Assembly: GCA_911728455.2 (NCBI GenBank)
Contig: OU452219.1
Location: 22,069,219-22,133,218 of the forward strand
Direction of reading: 5' to 3'
Source of the DNA: Marthasterias glacialis
Taxonomy: Eukaryota > Echinodermata > Asteroidea > Forcipulatida > Asteriidae
Length of the DNA stretch: 64,000 nt
Both the position numbers and the translations under genes were made by a program. Of this stretch, positions 46,469-58,387 are shown one piece after another. Position 1 is the first letter of the stretch, and every line of letters starts with the position of its first letter. The notes beneath the pieces are model-generated. The model worked only from the letters and a program-made list of their open reading frames with translations, was not told the origin of the DNA and ran no database searches.

Positions 46469-47371
46469 GACATGAATAGTGAATGGAAAAAGCATGAGGG
46501 GCAGGTGTGTCTCACTCTATGATCTCATTACACAGATTTAAATGGGAATGCCAGACAAAGACACACAAGACATTAAGAAGACCCGCACTTGTACAGACAA
46601 GGTCCTCCAGTGAAGCAAAGGTTATAGGGCTCAAACTTGGTCTTCAAATCTCATCTAGCTCGCTTTAAAAAAAACCTAATCCAGGTCTCGGACAACCTGT
46701 TTCAATTCTTGTTGTCTTTGATCATTGAGATTCAACGTTAATTGGTCTGAAAAATTCACCTGCACTTTCATGTCATAACAAGTGATTTACACCAACTACT
46801 GCATTCCAATTAATAGGAAAACCTCAGCTGTGAATCTCCAACAGCAGTTCAAGCAAATGCACCTCACAAAAGTTGTATTTTCTGTCAGAAGTGTCGGCTT
46901 CCTGCTCATTGTGTAATGTGCAGACTTTCTGATTGAAAGATCACGTATTTGATTTAGGATTTAGCCAAATGCTTCACTGACAGGCACCATCAGGAGATTT
47001 ACTCTTTCTCAAATATTTGAACAGAGTGACCCGAGTTGTGCAAAGATTCAGCCATTTCCGAGTTTTTTTTATAGAAAAGCAAACAGTCTTTGATTGTCAT
47101 TCTATGAGCATACACTAAGAATAGAATGGTGTCTTTATAAAATATAAAACGAAGACAAAATGTTTTTTACTGTGAACCTCTTGAAATTTGCAGAGTTCCA
47201 AAATCATAGCAACTAGCATCATCAACTTGCAACAAGAAATCTTGACACAGAAGTTACAAAATATTACAATGTCATAAATTTGGTACATATGTTTTTTCAA
47301 GAAAAGTTCATGAAATTGGTGCACAGCATACATAAGGCAAGAGTATCTTTGTTAAACTCATTATTGAGCAC
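46469..47371. other. No recognisable feature
   Basis: AT-rich unique sequence. Confidence 0.45.
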
Positions 47372-47567
47372 GGTCCAATTTCATAAAGCTATGAGCAGAA
47401 AATGGTGCTTAGCAAATATTCCTGCTTAGCCAAAATTAGCAGGGAACCACAAACAACATACATTATACTATGGTGTTTAAGCTGGTAATCTAATATTTTT
47501 TGCTAAGTGTCATTTGTGTGTGCTAAGCATTTGTTTGATGTTTAATATCAGCTTTATGAAATTGGGT
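47372..47567. mobile_element. MITE with CCAATTTCATAAAGCT terminal inverted repeats
   Basis: The left end is GGTCCAATTTCATAAAGCT and the right end AGCTTTATGAAATTGGGTC, an almost perfect inverted pair of about 18 bp. The interior contains GCTTAGCAAATATTCCTGCT, TTAGCAGGGAACCACAAAC and TGCTAAGTGTCATTTG. About 196 bp, non-coding. It is the best preserved copy of the family that includes 1537-1723 and fragments at 7846, 13113 and 39902. Confidence 0.85.
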
Positions 47568-48279
47568 CTGATGAGACAAATCAGATTGGATTCAAACAAA
47601 TTTCTCAAAACAAATACAAAGTTCAAGCGAGAATATTTCTCATGATGACAGAGGATGCTCCTGTTTATTACATTTATTTTTATCATGACTTTGATATAAT
47701 ATATACAGCTTTTAAATTCTATAACATTTCAAAAAAATTAATCAATTTAAAACTATTTGTTTGATGTTTATACAAGATTAAATTCCAGATCCCACAATCA
47801 ATTTTAATTATGACAATTGTTCCTGTATTTAAACATCCTAATGTCATCTTGCAATGTTTATTTAAGAGGAATAAACTCATCAAAATTCCAACCTTGGAAC
47901 TCTTACACAGCTCGTTTGTAGTTTGCCGCATTTAGTGTGATCATTTATCCTATTGTTTTCCTTCTGTTAGGACAGGTAGAGCTCAGTGATTGTGTACATT
48001 GATATGAAGGGCAGAGATCAAGTGGTTTAAGTGTGTAGTTTTATAGGGGAGAATTGGCGTGCAGTAGATGGCTATCTTGTATGAATATTGGTGTTACTGT
48101 GGTCGAGTTATTGATTTGATATCTTAAAATCAAAGGTTTGTGATTTGTATTTAGTCCAAAGTTCAATTCAATTGGGTCATGGTTGAGAGAAATATCTTCA
48201 TGTGTTTGTTGTCAATGTGTTGATTCGTCTGTATTTGGTTTATTTTGGTCAACATGATATGCTTTTCAGGTTTGGAAAT
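47568..48279. other. No recognisable feature
   Basis: AT-rich unique sequence with short random open frames. Confidence 0.45.
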
Positions 48280-48375
48280 AACTACCAGCTCTGTCAGCTT
48301 CTTTCTCTTCCTCTGTGGTCCTGGGTTCGAATCCCAGACCGGAGCCTTGCATTGAATTTCTACATTAGGGTTTCG
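48280..48375 (+). mobile_element. SINE head fragment, family 1
   Basis: CTTCTTTCTCTTCCTCTGTG, GTCCTG and a perfect B box GGTTCGAATCC (48326-48336) are followed by CAGACCGGAGCCTTGCATTG. This is the 3' half of the tRNA head plus the start of the body; the A box is missing or eroded. Confidence 0.65.
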
Positions 48376-48415
48376 CATTTAACTTGTTAGTCTTGTCCAT
48401 ACAGCGCTACAACTA

Positions 48416-48512
48416 CACTGCTTGGTTGGCTTAGTGGTTTCTTGCCCAGCCTTTCAGCTCCTTGGTTCGAATCCAACCTCGGACAGAGGCCTTGCATGTG
48501 GATTGGGTTATC
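48416..48512 (+). mobile_element. SINE head fragment, family 1
   Basis: An A box TTGGCTTAGTGG (48426-48437) and a B box GGTTCGAATCC (48464-48474) lie at tRNA spacing, followed by GAGGCCTTGCATGTGGATTG and GGTTATCAG. The body and tail are lost. It lies 40 bp from the previous head in the same orientation. Confidence 0.75.
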
Positions 48513-49826
48513 AGAACTACTAGTAATGGAAACAAAATATTGAAATGTTGGAAATAACTGTAGTTGGAGCTGTTCTTGTTGCAAAGAAAATGTTAGTGAC
48601 TTGAAGTATATTAAATTAAATACTGTTTGGACAGAAGTTCAATGCCCTCAATGATAAAAAATCACAGAGAAATAAGTTCAGTGCTTGTCTGTCTGTCTGA
48701 CTTCTAATTTTAAATCATACATCAAAGCCGTCTGTTAATTTAATATAAAAAAAATTTTTGTGGGCTAATTCAATTTACAAAATCATTTCCACAAATAACC
48801 TCTTCAGATGTTCATCCAAATCGCCCCTGACTTCTACAGTCCCTGAAAAGTAGAGTTATTAAGAAAGTAATAAATGTTGAACTTTGCCTCACCCTTCAAC
48901 AACCAAAACATCCAAGGGTCTAACTTTGACCACCTATTAACCTTTGTACAGAAACCATAACGGGTTCTTATGAGTTTTACCATGTTATCAGCCACTGCCC
49001 TCACCACCATCTGTGCTAGTAGTTTGTGGGTTAGAGAATCTGGTCAGACAGCCCACAATGAAGTAAAGGGTTGAGGTTAGATAAATGTTAATCGTCTATT
49101 CCCATACAGTGGCTCCACAGGTTTAGTTGGTGTTATATTCAACTGGAAGTCATTGTTGACAACTACTAAAACCACAAGTTCACCCCCCAAAAAACCAGAT
49201 TGTTTCTCAGTCTGAAAGTCCACCATCGGGAACCTTTTTGAAAACAATTTACATTAAAAGCTTTTTCTGTCAGGTTTTGTCCTACTTTGAAGTTTAATCA
49301 CTTTTTGGATGCAGCAAAAGGAAGAATGGGATTTCCTTACTGCCATTTGTCGAGTCTTACCCAGTTGTCCTGAAGTGTGCATTTAACACTTTATAGGTAT
49401 TTTCAATTGGTTTGATATGAATGGTGTATTTAGCCCAGCTTCATTTCATTGTTTGCCAACTCCAAACGGAAATGGATTTTCAAAAGGGTCATATTTTACT
49501 CATTTTCTGTTAATTGTCCGCGCAAGGTCGCAAGAGTTGAGATTGTAATCTAATTTTTTTTTGCGACAGAGTGCTTTGTGAAAGACCCTCATAATAATAG
49601 CTGTACTTCCAGCCAAGGTTTGAAAATTTGTATTCATAGACTAAATGGTTTAAAAAACTTGAATCAACCTGTTAAACTTGTAATAAATTGTATTGCTGTT
49701 CCAGGATTGTAATGTTGCAATTGTTAGAAATCAATAGTTTTTTTTCAGCAATCAACAATTATCAATCATTAAAACACTCCTGAAACATCTTGTAAAAGAA
49801 GTTATTGAAAATACTAAATGTTTCAG
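48513..49826. other. No recognisable feature
   Basis: AT-rich unique sequence; nothing supportable on either strand. Confidence 0.45.
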
Positions 49827-49980
49827 GTGGGTAGAATGGATCTCTAACCAAATCTTCCAACGTTCCTTCGGCCAGCCACCACGACCAAACGATCCATCAT
49901 CTCCTACCAATGACCTCTTGTCCTTCTCACCTTTGGACAGACCCCTGAAGACACACTACAAAACCACAAAAAAGATCTGA
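49827..49980 (+). other. Weak candidate terminal exon (about 50 codons)
   Basis: After AAATGTTTCAG (a possible acceptor) one phase stays open for 50 codons from 49828 to a TGA at 49978-49980. The predicted peptide contains WVEWISNQIF, QPPRPNDPSSPTNDLL and SPLDRPLKTHYKT, and the segment is richer in C and in P/S/D/N codons than its surroundings. There is no start codon upstream in frame that would make it a gene by itself, no recognised domain, and the polypyrimidine tract is poor. It could equally be chance or a decayed repeat. Confidence 0.15.
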
Positions 49981-52900
49981 AAAAGAGGGTCAATTTCTCC
50001 AATCTTGATCCTGTTCAATCACTCCAACAAAAGCATGGGAGGCAAGGGGGATGGCATACATCAGATTCAATGCAGACCCAACTTGTTTTGTATCTTTGAT
50101 GTCCCGCAATTCTAGAGAAAGTTTGGAGGGGGAAAATATTTTGTACATGGGTCAGGGCTGGCTTGACCTAATTGCTGTTGTGTTGACAATCTGTAACTGA
50201 TATCAATAGAACATTGTCCTGTGATTTCTGAAGGAACTTCTTTGATTCCAGTGTATTTATTGAAAAAGTCCAAGTTCCGTTTAGCAATTTCCCAATCTGT
50301 GACCTGCAGCCATTTTGTTGGAGCTGCTCTTGGTAGAAAAATCTGCTGAGCATTAAACTGCTTAGTGAAAACAGGTTACCAGTGAAATTCAAAAGTTCCT
50401 GTGATGTTTGTTTGTTTGTAACCGGTCTGCAATTTTGTGCTTAGCAAAGATATCTACATTTTCCATTAAGGAACTCTGTGAAATTGTTCCTGGGTGATTA
50501 TTGTGAGGTCATGCTAGAGGAAACAGAAATGAATACAATCACAGCAAAACACAGCACTATGCATTGAAATGAAACCCAGCCACAAGCTCAGCCATCAGGC
50601 ACTCTTCCAAACAGTACTGTGCATGATCCTGCATATTGAACTCTCTAAACGAATGTTGTATTTTATGTGGGTTCTGTGTATTGAGTCACAAATCCATGGT
50701 GTAGAGTCAGACAGATGACTGAAAATGTCAAATTATACAAAGAGGTTTGGGAAAAGAAAACTGTCTCAAGGGTTTTGGGGACAAGCAGAGCACCCAAAGG
50801 AAGAGGATCTTTTTTTTATGGATAATCACGAATCCATCCCCATGTGTGCTTTAAGCTGGACATTCCAACATATTTTGTTTTGGCTTCTTCATCCATCTGC
50901 AATCAATAAGACTGCAAGTTACATCATCAAGTGCTTAAACAGTAACTATGATGCAAGCTCAGAACTCAAGGTGTGACTGCAACAATTTTACTATGCTGAA
51001 GAATGTCAATCTGATACTGTGGGGCTGTTAACAGCAAATATTATCCCAAATAAAGAACTCAAATACGTCAGAGATAGTCAGAGCATTACAGCCACCAATG
51101 CAATAACCTGTACTATTTTAAGAGCTTTATAACTTGGAAATATTTTGAGTTGTTATTTAATTAGGCTTTATGATAATCGTGCCACCTCCTACCCTTCGCT
51201 GGATGATTTCAATGGTTTTTTTTTTTACAAAGCTAAACAATTTTGTTTTAGTCAGACCCTGCCATGCCTGTAGAAGTGTTTGTCATTTACTGATCAGGAA
51301 TTATCAGATTTAAATGTGATCTGTTTGTTTAGCTTTGAGACAAATAAAGTGGGTGGGCCATCCTGATCGATAGGAACTTTGCAATCGTGACTTGTAGTTG
51401 AAGCCCATTTATGGCTAAGGTTTAAACTCTTCTAAACTTCTTAAATAAATATTCTCATATCAGTGAAGTTTCTGTAATCACCTTGATGGCTATTTAAAAT
51501 TTTCGCCCGCTTTTTCCTCATGGTTTTATTCCAGTCAACAAAATTAAAGTGCAACAAGATCTATTTACCTCTCTACCTGAGGCTATGAACTGATCAATTT
51601 CTAGTCTGCTTGCAGAAGCTTGATTTAGTGAGAAACTGTCCAAGAGTAAAAAACCTGATTGTCTAATTAGGTACGATTAGACCCAGTGCAACGACCTCAT
51701 TCAAAATAACAGCAAATCTGTGAAATTTGTTGTTTCCTCAAACCAGTGCAGCCATGCAAACTAACATGCTTACCTAAAGCAGAAACTTCCAGCCCCCAGG
51801 CATACAGACAGTTTTCACCTATTTTGCTTCCCCCAAGGTGTTAAGAAATTTGTTTTATGAAGCTTTGCCAATTTCCCGTGCTTTTGTGCAAGGTGACCCA
51901 ACAAGGGATTAGTAATGCGGCAGCCTTTTACCTCAGCTGTTTCCGCCGCTATTCTTTGGAAGAACAATCAATTTGACTTGTCAGTACAAATGCCCAAAAT
52001 ATAAGGGTGCGGTTCTTAACTTGCATTTAGCAAGATTGTTGTTTGAAATCTGACTTCATATCCGGGAAGTTTTTTTTTTTTAGTCTTAAAATAAAATTTG
52101 TGCCTAGTTTCAAATTTATATTTTACTTGTTTAATAATGTCAGCTCTATATTTGTTTTGTTATTAAAAGAAAGCTGTCGTTAATGTATAAAGTTATTGAT
52201 ATCAAATCAAGTAGAAACAAGCAATTGAAACATTTTTATGTCAATTTACTAAATTGGTCGAGATTATGATTTTTCCTGATTTCATGATTTTTCATTGACC
52301 TTCCTTGGCCTTCAGATTTTTTAAAGAGACGACCTTGCCATCATAGGGTAAAGAGTCTATAAATCTCTGGAAATAACATTCTATTTCTTCAAGGAGCTTG
52401 TTGTCAAATGTTCAGGATTTTTTTTCTCTGTACAATCTCACCCCTGATTGGTGTTAAACCAGAGGTTCAAATAAAAAATAAAGCATAACACTGTCACAAG
52501 ATTACTTTACCACTTTAACAGTTTTCTTTGTGTGACTTGAATGCATTGGAAGAATATGTTAACGCAAACCGTAAAAACCGAGGCATTTATGCATTGCCTC
52601 GAAACTTAAATAAGAATACATTGTGACATTTGAAGGTAATGTTTTGCAATATCAGTGTGATGCAATATCATCGACACTAAATGATCACCATCAGCAGTTA
52701 TAACGTCATGTTTTCACTGCACCATAGAAACAATCTCACAGCTTATCTTTATGAAGCTGTTTTGACATACTGTCCCAGCCATGCTCATCTTTTATCAGAT
52801 AGTAAAACCGAAGAAGAGGTAGCACAGTAACAATGACGTTGCAAATTCCTTAACTAGACCGTTGGGGAACAAAAATGAATTGAGATTAGCTTCTGATATC

Positions 52901-55699
52901 CGTTACTTTTAATTCTCAGTCGTTTGTATGATGCTAGTGTTCTTTATGAAAGGATGATTATAAAAGAAAGCATCATTTGAGTTGTTTGTTGGTTCTCTTG
53001 GTAGCCTAATATAACTTAACTATCAAAGGTGGCGCCCATTTTGTGGCGTCTCAGTGTAGTAGTGGCTGATCAGGAGGGTTATCCCTGTCCTTCATTTTTA
53101 AGAAATATGAGGAGCGCTATAAACTGCTCTGCTGGTATTGTTGAGAAGAGCTCTTTCCAAAGTTATTCGCGTGCACCACACTGCAGGATTGGATTGGCAG
53201 ATTATTATTTTTGTTACGTGATCAAAGCAAATAAACACCACCTCAGCAGTTAATTTCCTGCTGTGGATACATTTTCCCCCAGTTTTTTTAAAAACCATTT
53301 CAAATTTTAAGGAGTGTTATGTTTCGCTGTCCTTGGATAAGGTTAAGTAGTGTGGAGGAGAGTGAGTAGACTTGCTCTACTTATCAATAAAGGTCTGGTA
53401 TCCTAAGGACATGCCCTCGATAAACCTGAGATGCTTCAACCTTCTAGACTACCCTGAGATCAAACTGCATCAAAGACAAATTCCATCAGTCAGTTAATTA
53501 AAGTTGGTTGAAATCATCCTGCAAAAAAAACCCACTTTTTTGAAGTGCTTGCACATAAAAATTATTTGGTGAATAACTGTCAAAACATGAAATTTCATTC
53601 ACCGTGTTATTTTCCAACAACACAAACAAGTTTTACGGCATTCGGCATAAAAACAGGATTGAAATAACCACGCTGCCCCAAAACTAATGTTATGCCTTCC
53701 CTTTGACGATTCAGAAAAATAAACACTACCCTTTATACTGGTATACAGCGCAGGTACCAGATCAAAAGACCATTACAACAACACTGAAGGCCTGGGTCCT
53801 TGGCACCCAGCCAAGTCTATGTATGTCTCTCCAGGGAAGCAATCAGAAGGCATTGGAGGTAGACTGTATTGATTTCACTTGGCTCTTGTACAAGGTTCTG
53901 GCCGGGGTTTTATTGCACTTGCAGGCTGTCTGGGGCTGTTCTAGCTGAGTACTAAGGGGTTTCTGTGTTAAATTTCTAGTGTTGTGATGTATGGTATAAT
54001 GACTGTATCATCATTGGGTTGATTGTTAGTTGCAAAGATTGTAGCTATTTTTTCTCATATTGTAGCCATCGTTAACAATAAGTACAAAAAACTACGCTTC
54101 GTAAGCTTGCCTTCATTACATGCAGTGCAAAAGGACAATACTCAATACAAATATTGGGTTATGAATGAAAAGTTAATGGATTAATTAGAGAAATAGATAA
54201 CAAAAGTCTGATGTATGCCTATTGCGAGACAAGCTAGGAGAACACACTTGTAGCACTATCATTGAGAAGTCATAGGAATAAGAAAGGGATGAATCCAGCC
54301 AAACTCCTCCCCTCTTACTGATTACCATCTTCCATAACGATTTCCATACTGATTAATATTTTGAATTTAGGGAATAGTCGTCAATAATTCCATCTTGGTG
54401 CATACATACTGCATGATAGGACACCGGTATAACTTCACACCCCTTACAAAGTCTGTTGAGTGTAAATATTCCATGCTCTGAACAAGTCAAATAACGTTGA
54501 CCCCGATTCTGACCTGGGAAATACTTTGTTTATATTGCGGTTGTTCAGAGTCCATTTGATATATACAAGTCTTAGCATCTATAGATCTACCTAACACCTC
54601 CACAACAAACTACCATTTGGGATGTTGGTGCTGAGTAGCTGGGTTTTGGAACACGTAGATCATGCATTTCTCTGTGATCTAATTTACCACCAGTAGTGTA
54701 CTGGTACCCACAGCTCCTGATGAACACCTGAAATGCTGGTCTCTGCTTTTTAGACCACACACTTTTCAAACCTACAGGGTGCTTTCTATTCTTAACTTCC
54801 ATCCCAATTGTGCTTTTCCACAAAGGTTATCCATTGACCTTAATTACACCTCTAAATACTTCAAATGGCCACATGCTATTCAGGCAGGTTATTTCCTTTG
54901 TAATGTGGTAGGAAACAATCCTGAAAGGCGGAGAATGGATCCAATATGCAGGATATCTAATATTCCCTAAAGATCTAATTGACATCTATTCTTTGGAAAC
55001 CTCTCCCATGGCCCTACATGGACTCTCATCTGCTGCCGCGTAAATAGACCAGGATCAGGACCAAACAACTTTGTTGGTTCCGACTTTTTAGCATCTTTCA
55101 TTGTCTGTGAATTCCAGAGATGTTTTGTTGAAGGAAGACCCAAGCCACCAAATTACCCTACTTTGAAACAGTCTGCCATGGTGTGAGGGAATAATTGAGA
55201 TAGGTCACACTAGCAGAATGACAGTGTGATGGAACGAGCTGCTGCCTGTACATAAAATGATAAAGCTTTCACACCACCAAGATGAGTGTAATGGGGTCTT
55301 CTTGGAAATGGCCACAGTTTCCACTCTATTCAGACCTTGTAGTTGATAAAGACCAGAAATTTAATTTGATATCAAAGTGGTCAGAAGACGATAGCAAGAA
55401 AGAAAGCATGCAACCATTTGATGAGTTAAAAGCAACTCTAATATTCTTGTTTTGATTATTCTGGTCGAATAATGGGCCGAGGAAAACAGCTTCCCATTAT
55501 CTATTAGTGTATAGTGGATCTGACAAGGTAGAGAAGAGAGCAGTGTCCATTAACACAATGTCACTTCTCTATCATTTAGAAAGTGAATGTGAGAGTGGGG
55601 CTTTTGAGGGCACGTGAGGGCATGGGCGGAAACCAGGTTTTATTTGCATAATTCAACGGTAATCGGCGGATGGATGTAAAAGCAAGAGTAATATGTACA
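49981..55699. other. No gene recognised over 5.7 kb
   Basis: Open frames of 60-83 codons at 50168, 50725, 53029, 53703 and 54587 have no recognisable domains. Minor structures: a hairpin CGAGGCA...TGCCTCG at 52579-52601, and TGTCCTTGGATA/TATCCTAAGGACA inverted around about 60 bp at 53329-53411. This is the longest interval without a recognised repeat in the window. Confidence 0.45.
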
Positions 55700-55777
55700 G
55701 AACCCTGCAGGAAAAAGTCCACAGGCATACTACTCCAGTGGGATTCGAACCCATGACCCGTGCATTCCAGAGCAATT
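55700..55777 (-). mobile_element. SINE fragment, family 3
   Basis: On the plus strand AGAACCCTGCAGGAAAAAGT, CCACAGGCATACTACTCCAG and the reversed B box GGATTCGAACCC are followed by GTGCATTCCAGAGCA, as in 12661-12850 and 57722-57930. Truncated before the A box. Confidence 0.65.
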
Positions 55778-56677
55778 TATAGTTTTTATCTTTTACTCTG
55801 TAGATGCAAGTGGAAAAGAAGACATGCAATTACCTCTGAATCATTGTTATTATATTAACCAGGTCATAGCAGATAAATATAAATTTTGGATGACATTTTA
55901 AAAACCCTTCTAGATACTTCCAATGGAGCATACATGTAGTGCTGTGAATACATTGGAGGTCCCATTGGTTCCATCATCTGGTTCTATAAGGCATGCTCAC
56001 GTATCAGCTTATTAGCAAAGCCATATAAAGTTTGTGGTGGAGGAATGGTCTCCACACAGCAGGAAGCATCCTCTGTTATTTATGTTAGCCCCATGGGGAC
56101 ACGTCTGTGGAGTATGCGGTTGCTACTAATAGCTGCCTGTAGGGTTTGGTTGCTGGATATGTCTGCTTCACTTTGACCTTCTTCTGGAAGATGCGGAGGA
56201 CGTCATTTGTTGATTTCTTGTTAAGGCCAGAAATGAGGTGTATCTATGAATAGTACACAACTAATGAATGTTTATGAATGCAATGGTGAGAATTTCTTTT
56301 TATGTGAGTTGAAAGATGGAATGCTCCATTCAACGTGGTGCAGCCGACTTGAATTTTAACTGTCTGTTGAAGTTGTACGCATTGTTTTAGTGTTGTTTGT
56401 ACAATTTATTTTCAAGGAATGAAATTATTCTCTCCATTGTTATAAATTTATGAAGAAGAAAAAACAAAATGTAAAAGATTGTATTCTGGCATCCTCTATG
56501 AGGGCGCTTTGTACTGCTGTGTGTAACGCATGACGTAGTTTAGCATGCAGTAGATCTGATGGGATGGGACAAAAATGCACGGCAAATATAGAACCACAAT
56601 TTATGATGTAATGGTGTGATTAATGAATGCCACATGACCTACAGTCCTCCAATCAAATGACAAGAATCTACTTGGTT
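55778..56677. other. No recognisable feature
   Basis: Unique-looking AT-rich sequence. Confidence 0.45.
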
Positions 56678-56822
56678 GCTCTCTTAAAATTGTCGAGTGA
56701 AATTTACTCTATTCGATTGAAACTATGGACAAACTGCAAAAGATTTTTCCCTGGCCTCAATCGAAAAGAGGGATTTTCAATCTAATTAGATGAATTTTCA
56801 ATCTAACTATTTAAGAGAGTGT
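56678..56822. mobile_element. Candidate small MITE with CTCTCTTAAA ends
   Basis: GCTCTCTTAAA at the left and TTTAAGAGAGTG at the right are inverted. Inside, ATTCGATTGAAAC and CTCAATCGAAAAG are also inverted, and ATTTTCAATCTAA occurs twice. About 145 bp, AT-rich. Only one copy is seen here. Confidence 0.4.
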
Positions 56823-57721
56823 TATGTAATGAGGAATAATCAGTCTCTATTTTCAAAGCTTCCCGTCCATCTTGTCTTTGATTTGACTCATCCTGTTCGT
56901 CATTGCTCTATGGTTAGATACACTTCAGTAGTCTGCAGTTGATGAGTTCGTTGTCACATACCTCATGATAACCAGCAAACTAGTTCATAAGATAAGAAAT
57001 TAGTTTCTAAACATCAAAGTGCAAACTCTCTCAGCGACTGTACATGATGCAGTAACTGAAACCAATGCCCTTGGAGTGAGTTAAGACCCAGGTGTAGATA
57101 CTGAGTGGTTATTATGATAACTAAAACAACTGTATGTCTACCCATGGAATGTCTCCTAATAGTAATAGTGTGTCATGCAAACAGACTCCTGTCATTGTGA
57201 CTGATATATGCAACATCATTCCAGCAACCATCTTGGAAGATGAAATAGCAATACTTAAGCTAAATGTTTACATTTAGTTCCGTTACCAATTATCCCATAA
57301 TTTTTCCCCTTTGAAATCTTCTTATCTGTGAGAAAAATCAAGTTAGAATTTGATACCATTTCTCTGGCCTTGCAATGAAAAAAGTAAGCATATGAAAAGT
57401 ATGGAAAAATAACAAAATCTTTAACTACTAGCTTGTAGGAAAACTTGAATGCTAATTTTGATTCTTTAAATAACAGGTTAGTTTAAAGAGAAATGTTTTA
57501 AAATGATTAACTCACACTGTTTTACAATCCCTTTAAAAAAAGATTGGATTTGAAATCTGGGGATGAATGTAACATTACGATCTGTTCATCATTTCACTAT
57601 GAAGTCAAGTATTCCTTAACATCAGCCTGTCATGTTAACACAATATTTGAATGTGTCATGTTATTTCATCCTAATAGAGGTTAAATTTGCTTCGGTATAA
57701 TGAATATTAATTGTGTTTTAC
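56823..57721. other. No recognisable feature
   Basis: AT-rich unique sequence; no open frame of note. Confidence 0.45.
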
Positions 57722-57930
57722 CCTACACCGATGTGTCTTAAGCACTGTATACCCAAGTCCTGTGGAAAAACAAAATCCACAGACGTAATAGTCATTACTT
57801 GGTTGGGATTCGAACCCACAACCTTGGCCAATCTAGAGCAGATAAAATACCATTAGACCATTGAGCTTGCCCAGTAGCTAGAGGCCAGGTCAAATCATAC
57901 ATTTCAGCAGCAGGTACCACAACAATTTCA
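57722..57930 (-). mobile_element. tRNA-derived SINE, family 3, nearly full length
   Basis: On the minus strand: TACCTGCTGCTGAAATGTAT, GACCTGGCCTCTAGCTACTG, the head GGGCAAGCTCAATGGTCTAA with an A box, TCTGCTCTAGATTGGCCAAG, the B box GGGTTCGAATCCC (57805-57817), TACGTCTGTGGATTTTG and the end ATACAGTGCTTAAGACACAT CGGTGT. It matches 12661-12850 over its whole length and 63405-63486 at one end. Confidence 0.8.
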
Positions 57931-58387
57931 TCTTGGTGTTCACACGAACTTGTATACAAATGACACAATATTGAGTCTGAGAACTATGGTCATCTTGCTT
58001 CATGATTAATGATGATGACTCGGGGACACTTACACCCAGTTAGACCACAAAGCTATAAACTTATGGGTAGACCACAAATCTTCTGTAACTAGAAGATTGT
58101 AGTGAGACAAAATTTGTGCAGGCCAATGTGCTGACTTTGATAGTTTACATCTGACCTTACAGCTGATGCTAACCTTTGTGTGTTGTAACCTGTACTGACT
58201 GAGTAAATTCAGGACAGTCAGAGTATAATTATTAGAAGTGACATTAATTCAGATATTCTAATTACAATAGAGTTCAGTTGCCCCATACAGTTATTAAGAT
58301 TTTCTGCATTCTGCAAAATGAAAAAGTTTGCAAGACAAACAGGAACAAATGTAATAATTCTTCATCAAGCACTCATTATTAAAGTTG
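57931..58387. other. No recognisable feature
   Basis: AT-rich unique sequence up to the minisatellite. Confidence 0.45.

Noticed and set aside
53329-53411. 83-bp MITE with TGTCCTTGGATA/TATCCTAAGGACA ends
   Set aside because: The inverted arms are only about 12 bp with a mismatch, and no second copy is visible.
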